NCBI RefSeq assembly: GCF_943734655.1
Contig: NC_071354.1
Location: forward strand, 69,709,544-69,773,543
Direction of reading: 5' to 3'
Length of the DNA stretch: 64,000 nucleotides
Origin: Sabethes cyaneus
Taxonomy: Eukaryota > Arthropoda > Insecta > Diptera > Culicidae
The notes under the pieces were generated by a model. It made no database searches. It was given only the letters and a program-made list of their open reading frames with translations, and was not told where the DNA came from. A program made the translations under genes and the position numbers. Below, piece by piece: positions 58,327-64,000 of this stretch. Positions within the stretch are counted from its first letter, which is position 1, and every line of letters begins with the position of its first letter.

Positions 58327-59537
58327 TAGGGATGCTATACCGGTTTTACCGAAACCGGTTTTACCGGTATTACCGGGCTATTTTCCAATACCGAATTACC
58401 GGTTTTTCCAAGACCAAAAACCGGTATTTTCGGTATTTTTTTGCAAGATCAAATAACAACTCAAGAACCCTGAATCGCTGGTAAAACTTTCAAAGCACGG
58501 GGAAACTTAAATTCATGATTGAAGGTTCTACAAATAATAACTCAATTATGTAGTTCTTCCAAAGGGAAAACCCTGAAATACCTTACCGCTGTCAGCATAG
58601 AGCCGGAGTGCCTCATGCTTTTAAGCAGTCGTCTCTATTCAACTCGTCGCCAATTTCTCAGTCGCAAATCACTATCGATCGGATCGTGCCATCTTGCATG
58701 TTGAGCTTCTCTGTTACTGGTCACGTTGGGGTCATTGAAGAGAACTGTTTTCGTTGCTGAGAAACAAGGATAAGCTTTACTTAAGCGATGAGGAATTCAT
58801 GAAGAAATAAGAAATTGTCGCAGTACTAGAACTAGCCTTCGCTGCTGTCGAATTGCTGTACCAGAAAAATTGCAAACTCTACGAACTACGAACTCTAAAA
58901 CTACTCTCGGAACACCTTTCTAGTATCACACAACTGCTGTTCGACTACACTGTACTGGTAAAATTTCAGAGAGAGTTCGTATATTTAAATCTATTCGTTT
59001 TATAATTAGCCGCACTATGTGCATAGGCTACGACTTTGTAATATTTTTCAAGGTTTTATTATTTTAAAAGTCAATGGAATAAAGTCAGAAACCGAGCTGG
59101 CAGAGGAACCAAGTCAACTGAACCTTCAGTTATAATTTATCATAAATTTCAGTATCTAAGCAGCTTATTAAAAGCTCTTGAACAAGGGTTTTCCTACGCT
59201 ACATTTCTAATTTATCACTAGGAATTGTTCTTTCTTTCTCTGTGGACACCGAATGAAGATTCTCTGCCTCCGGAAGTTTTTCATTGAAATTTGTTCTCAT
59301 TTAAAAGATGACACGGTAAATTCTCTTCGCATTGTTAAATATTAATTTTTAATGAACTAATCAATTAACTATGCGACGGAAATTGAGTATCTTGAAGGAT
59401 CTTCTTCAAATCATATAATTTTTAAATGTAGTTTTCAAGAGTTAACTTTTACCGGTTTTTTACCGGTTTTACCGGTATTGCATTTATCAATACCGAAAAA
59501 CCGGTTTTCAAAATACCTCCCGGTATTGGCATCTCTA
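58327..59537. mobile_element. 1.2-kb hAT-type element with 8-bp target duplication
   Basis: It starts TAGGGATGCTATACCGG and ends CCGGTATTGGCATCTCTA. GTGGCGAT flanks both sides (58319-58326 and 59538-59545). Subterminal repeats ACCGGTTTTACCGG lie at both ends. The 8-bp duplication and TAG(A/G)GATG ends are hAT features. The interior retains at most a trace of the transposase C-terminus. Confidence 0.85.
58560..58710 (+). pseudogene. Possible hATC dimerisation domain remnant
   Basis: The stretch KYLTAVSIEPECLMLLSSRL, then YSTRRQFLSRKSLS, resembles the hATC pattern IxPTSxxxERxFSxxGxxxxxxRxxLSxxxL, with the expected hydrophobic and Arg/Leu/Ser positions. It is short and degenerate. It lies inside a clearly hAT-type element, which is the main support. 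Confidence 0.4.
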
Positions 59538-59605
59538 GTGGCGATTTCTGGTGTCGTTACCCTAAAATCCACATTGATTTTTTTCACTTTTTTATAGGGT
59601 AGACC

Positions 59606-59665
59606 AGCGGTTTCCAACCTTTTTTGATTCGCGAACCCCTATTTGGGAAACGCTGGGGTAAACTG
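59606..59665. mobile_element. Single hAT-like terminus (CAGCGGTTTCCAACC)
   Basis: CAGCGGTTTCCAACCTTTTT, then TTCGCGAACCCCT, resembles the ends of a widespread hAT group (CAGnGGTTCCCAAnCTTTTT). I could not find its partner end within the window. Confidence 0.35.
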
Positions 59666-62600
59666 TTATGAATTGACCAAAATATTAAAGTGGAATGCAG
59701 GGCGGGTGTGATATACAAATATAGGATTCCTAACCGCCACACCAGCTTAAAAAGTTTGGACAAAATGATCTGTCCTGCGCAAGTCTACAGATCAGAGAAA
59801 CGAAATGAGTACTCGTGAAGTTCAATTATGATAATGTAGAACAAGCTTTGAATGCATGCCAAAAGAACTAAGCTGTCATTGTTACCACAAAAATAGACTC
59901 AATTATTTATTTATAACTGTTCACAGCACTTTCTTGTGAGTGTATCATTTTTCATCGACAAATAGTCTGCTCAAAATAATCAAATTCCAAAGCAATTAAT
60001 CAAAACCACGGTGCCGGATCAGTCTCATTCTCGTGATGGTGTCGATAATCGGCGGATCCTCTTTGATCCCAATACTCTGTACCTTTCGGGCGACGACGTA
60101 CGGCCGAATCTTAGCCACTAGGCTAAGGCACTACTTGTCGATTCAACCCGCCAAACGGGCAATTCAAGCAAGACATCATAAAACGTTACACGAAAACCCC
60201 TCTTATATTGGTGGGCAATAAATCCAGAAGTCGTGATTACGTCTTTATTCTCTTTACAGCCACGAAACCGTGCCCTCGCCATAGGGATCATTATGACCCG
60301 AGTCGGACGGATTCATCGCAGGTTGATTCCTTTGTTCTGTTCCCATCGAAACACGTTCCTACTGTTTTCTGATGTGAGTTTTTTTTTCAATCGTCTATCC
60401 CGTACGCAGCCGGATTCGGTTCATTTGATTAAATCGGTTCGGCACGAGTAAACTAAAAAGAGGTAACTCGTTTAACCTTTCTATTTTCGATTAGATTTCT
60501 TTATCAACAATCACACGATTGTGGTATTAAAAGAGTATAAAAAATGTGCAGTGCAACCTAGACTATGACGAAGACGAGGACGCTTCTGTTATGACATTTC
60601 AATAGGATAAATAGATAATTGGATTTGTTATTATACCATCGGTCATAATTGATTGGAAATTTGAATGCTTAAAACTCAGATATAGATAAGGGCGTTGCAA
60701 ATCCCTTTAGATTTTCAAGTACGAAATAGTTTCGGAAACACTGACTAGCAAAATCCTGTACGCAAGAGCAATTCATCATTCTCAGTCCTGATCAATTAGA
60801 ATCGATTTTCCTCTAAGAACGATAAATAAGCAACGCAATTTATCATCGCCGACAGTTTTGATCCGCAATTACCTGCCTGTTTGGGAGAAAATCTCTGGAA
60901 GAAACTCATTCTGGTAAGGTTTATGCGACAAATAACCCCGATCGGTACAAATGGTGCACTTTAGCATACATACAGACGGCGCCTTTCATCGCTTTTCGGC
61001 AGCGCGTACATCAGTCAGGCATCGTTTATGATTCATCCCGTGGGACATTTTCCTGCTGCCGAAACTTTTCCGCTTCGAACTGTATCCGAACAAACGAGCG
61101 AAGAATAAATTAACGGATCAGTGAATTCCCACAGGGATTTCGCTACACACTCTCGTCGTCTGGCAGTCAGTGTGCAGGTCGTCAAATATGTATCACTCTG
61201 ACAGCGCAGCGCCAGCGGAGAGAACTCAGACGCGCGTGAAAATAACACGCGGGGAAATTCCCCCCAGGGACTACACGCATTAGCAATTTCAACGCTAATT
61301 ACAGGCACAGTTTACGGATTGAATCGAATGGAAAATTGCTTTTAATTAATTCCGTCATCTTTGGGGCGGTTTTTTGGCGGTTTAGCGGAACCGAAAGCCG
61401 AATGCTTCGACGTGTATCCGTACCGTGCTGCATGCAGCCGAAGAAGGTCTGTAATAAAACAATTAGCCAGCCTGTTATTATGACATTTGCAACTGGAACT
61501 TCGAGTGGCGTAATGGATCGGAATGAATAAGCGAGGGGAGGAACAAATTTGACACATCTAATGTCTATTGTAATATAGGAAACTCAATGAAACGACTATT
61601 AATTATTACCATACACATATTATACCATAATCCTAGTCCAGGAACCGACAACTGAGTAACTTAAGCTCTGAATTTGATATCGAATTCAATTGCGTTTTCT
61701 TAGCTCATAACAAAAAACAATTTGCATAATAACAATATTCACACTGATTTATTGTTAGTTTACAATAACGTACAAGTATGAGTATAGTTAACACAACAAA
61801 TTGTACCGTCAAACTGCAAAAAAAGTTTGAACGACTGAAGAAACGAATTAATAGGTTTCGTAATTTACTCAAACAAAGGCGAACAAAGAAAACCGCTTTC
61901 ATCCACAAAAAATTAATGAGAAAAAAAAACTACCAACAGGAACGTTGAGCGCCGGTCCGAATCCAGAAAAAAGCCCATTTTGGTATCCACGACGAAACGG
62001 TTGCATGCATACAGATATGTTTATTTAAGGAAGAAATGATATCAAATTTCAACACACATGAATTTTTTTTTATATTTCAACATATTCAATTGCGGTTAAT
62101 TCGGATGCTATGCTATTGTTCGACAGCGAAATGCTCTATGTACATATGTATTTACGTACGGTAAGTTTTGGGCCGAAGTAGGGTTGCGTACAACAAAGCC
62201 CAGCAGCATCGGTCCTTTTACTGGCCTGTATCCGCTCAGTCTCTTTGTTCGAAAGGCGCTTTGTACTTACCCGACGGAAAAGTTGAGAAAAAAAGGCGGT
62301 CTGTTATCGTAACGGAAAACAATTTAAGTTAGCACCATGCACCAGCAAGTAGTTTGCAATGTAATTGGAGCGAAGTTATGGGCAAAAAACAAAACGCACG
62401 ATGTCAGCCTGATGTTTTAACGTTTTTTCCGTTTTATGAACTTCTTGTTCCATTATTATGTAAGCAAAAAGAAAATTGCAGAGGTAATGCCAAAATCATG
62501 TTGAGACTAATAATTCCATCTAGCTTCAAGTTATTCATATACAGTTACATCAATTTCGTTTCTGATTCGGATCAGGATTCGAAGTAGTTTTATATAAATT

Positions 62601-62744
62601 GTGTCCGAAGGCGTGTATTATTGAACTTTCAAGTACCTCTGATTCCTAATAACAGTATATTAATATTGGCCACTCAATGAATTTATCGGATTTCGAATAT
62701 TCCATCCTAGTGGTTTTAAAAAATCCTATTTATAAGTTTAAAAG
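59666..62744. other. No gene recognised; intergenic DNA
   Basis: A minus-strand TAGCCTAGTGGCTAAGA near 60115 looks like a Pol III A box but has no B box. Frames up to 91 codons (61033-61308) have no motif. Confidence 0.4.
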
Positions 62745-63094
62745 GGGTCATTCCATGGGAAATTTACAATCAAATAAAAGCTTATAAAAATGCACTATTT
62801 AGCTATTGAAAAACAACCGAGAGGAAGTATGGTATACCAATTTTAGAAGCTTGTGGAATAGTGAACACATCTGGTAGAAAGTCATTTTTTGATATTACAA
62901 ATTATGTTTACAATTAGCATTTAAAAAATAGTAATTTTTTCGGATTACAATACTTTAAAAAATCATATCTTGCGAATTCCAACAGTAACATCGAAATAGA
63001 AAAATACGTGTCGATTTTTTTTTGAACAAAAAACTTAAAAAAATATTCCGAAGAGAAAAAAAATTTTGATTGTAAATTTCCCGTGGAATGACCC
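62745..63094. mobile_element. 350-bp MITE (GGGTCATTCCATGGG ends)
   Basis: GGGTCATTCCATGGGAAATT pairs with the reverse complement of the right end (AATTTCCCGTGGAATGACCC), differing at one position. Both continue into ACAATCAAA/TTTGATTGT. The interior is AT-rich and non-coding. Confidence 0.75.
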
Positions 63095-63109
63095 ATAGAG
63101 ATCATAGAG

Positions 63110-63812
63110 CAGTGATGTCCAGGCAGCGGCATGGTGCGAGCCAAATCACCCAGCTAGCACCAACTCGTATATCAATGTACGAAAACTATCGTAAATATCA
63201 CCTAGCAAACTCGAAATCGTAACTAAAACTAGATAAAGTAGGATCAAGTTGATTTTCTGTCGTATGTAATGATAATGACTGACATACATACGATTTTCAG
63301 CACAAAATCGTAGAGTAGTACGGAGCGACTCGCGCTTAATCGGATATTATCGTATATAAATACTTAGGTATATAGTCGTAACGCTCAAAATTATTCGTAA
63401 TCACGTATATCGCCTCAAAAATAGCACGGATAAGCCAATTTTGCGCATGAAATACGATTTATTTAGCATGTATATCTGTACATAATGCTGATTTTTACCT
63501 TTTTTATACATATGAAAATGCTAGCTGGGCAGGTCACCCCATGAATGCCGCGGGCCGCAATGACCTGCGTCCATTCCTGCGTAATGCAAAATTTAAAATA
63601 TGCGGTAGCAAAAACCATTTTCTAGGAATCACCATAAGATTTAAACCTGAAAGCATTCAGATCTACACCATGCACGAGACACTCGTAATGTCTAGCTGCT
63701 GTAAAGCTGAGTGTCATCAAAAAAATTTACTCATTACATTAGTCCTCCATCCTTCAAATCAGTCCGCTGGCCGCATGAAACATCTCGAAGGGCCGTGGTT
63801 TGGCCATCACTG
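63110..63812. mobile_element. hAT-type non-autonomous element with 8-bp target duplication
   Basis: It starts CAGTGATGTCCAGGC and ends TTTGGCCATCACTG. TCATAGAG flanks both sides (63102-63109 and 63813-63820). The interior shows a TGCCGCGGGCCGCAATGAC motif common near hAT ends. A MITE is nested inside at 63149-63529. The 94-codon frame at the right is not a gene. Confidence 0.85.
63149..63529. mobile_element. MITE with CCCAGCTAGCA ends, nested in the hAT element
   Basis: CCCAGCTAGCA at 63149 is exactly matched by TGCTAGCTGGG ending at 63529. The interior has TACGAAAACTATCGTA and GTCGTATGTAATG motifs. The hAT sequence reads continuously across it. Confidence 0.75.
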
Positions 63813-63820
63813 TCATAGAG

Positions 63821-64000
63821 TATGAACCCAGTAAACAATTTAATTTCTATATCTCGAATGCAATTGAGATATACGAAGTCATATTCGTACGAAAAAGTTG
63901 TATTTCACAGAACATAAGAACATATAAGTACCAAAGTCGAGGCAATATATGTGCAAAAATTTTGACAATCATTTATAATACTATCTTACATTCTATACGA
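63821..64000. other. No gene seen; window end
   Basis: AT-rich sequence with TATATCTCGAATGCAATTGAG. It resembles the interior of other TACGAAAA-rich MITEs and may be part of an element continuing beyond the window. Confidence 0.35.

Larger units (their letters stand above)
57713..59564. mobile_element. TA MITE (GGGTAACGGTACCAG ends) split by a hAT insertion
   Basis: TA GGGTAACGGTACCAGTTTTC at 57713 is mirrored by GGTGTCGTTACCCTA at the right, where GTGGCGATTTCTGGTGTCG continues it. Without the hAT element it is about 630 bp. The TA flank fits a Tc1/mariner-mobilised MITE. The interior is non-coding. Confidence 0.65.

Overview
This is animal, not bacterial, DNA. The window holds no operons and no long host reading frames. 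It is AT-rich intergenic or intronic sequence packed with layered, mostly dead transposable elements. The families point to a mosquito (Culicidae), most likely Aedes-like: several RTE/JAM1-type non-LTR copies, two fragments of a DD37E Tc1/mariner (ITmD37E, first described from mosquitoes), a DD37D mariner, a tRNA-derived SINE ending in GCTTTGCTTTGC, and many MITEs and foldback elements. The species is inferred from repeat content only.

Layout. 0-5 kb: a DD37D mariner fragment, a TA MITE, then three foldback-like structures with minisatellite arms. The third surrounds a broken gene with a short spliced 5' leader. 5-8.5 kb: no recognisable gene. 8.5-15 kb: four RTE fragments in alternating orientation, one carrying a hAT MITE. 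15-19 kb: a SINE, dispersed repeats and single-copy-looking DNA. 19.4-22.6 kb: a large foldback with other TIR elements nested in it. 22.8-23.7 kb: a GGGATT array. 27.9-29.7 kb: 448 perfect TCTG copies. 30-35 kb: two DD37E remnants and MITEs. 34.9-38.6 kb: a tandem repeat with CAAGATGGC motifs, non-LTR fragments, and an RTE copy with an inverted duplication. 40.9-41.2 kb: the only candidate host exon (minus strand, unidentified). 42-44.7 kb: MITEs and a Tc1-derived foldback with two 703-bp arms. 45.2-46.5 kb: the one long intact reading frame, a 457-codon jockey-like reverse transcriptase. 46.7-48.3 kb: another RTE copy, interrupted by a MITE. 49.8-50.0 kb: a histone H3 3'-end pseudogene that keeps the histone mRNA stem-loop. 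50-56 kb: two clusters of one tandem/dispersed repeat in opposite orientation. 56-60 kb: a jockey-like fragment, a full-length SINE with target duplication, and a hAT element inserted in the TIR of a TA MITE. 62.7-63.8 kb: further MITEs, including a hAT derivative with an 8-bp target duplication.

No set of genes acts together here. The window is best read as a record of transposition. Nested insertions with clear target duplications give relative ages: RTE before hAT MITE; RTE before the 47.9-kb insertion; TA MITE before hAT; hAT before CAGCTAG MITE. Coordinates of degraded elements are approximate; those given with target duplications are exact to the base.
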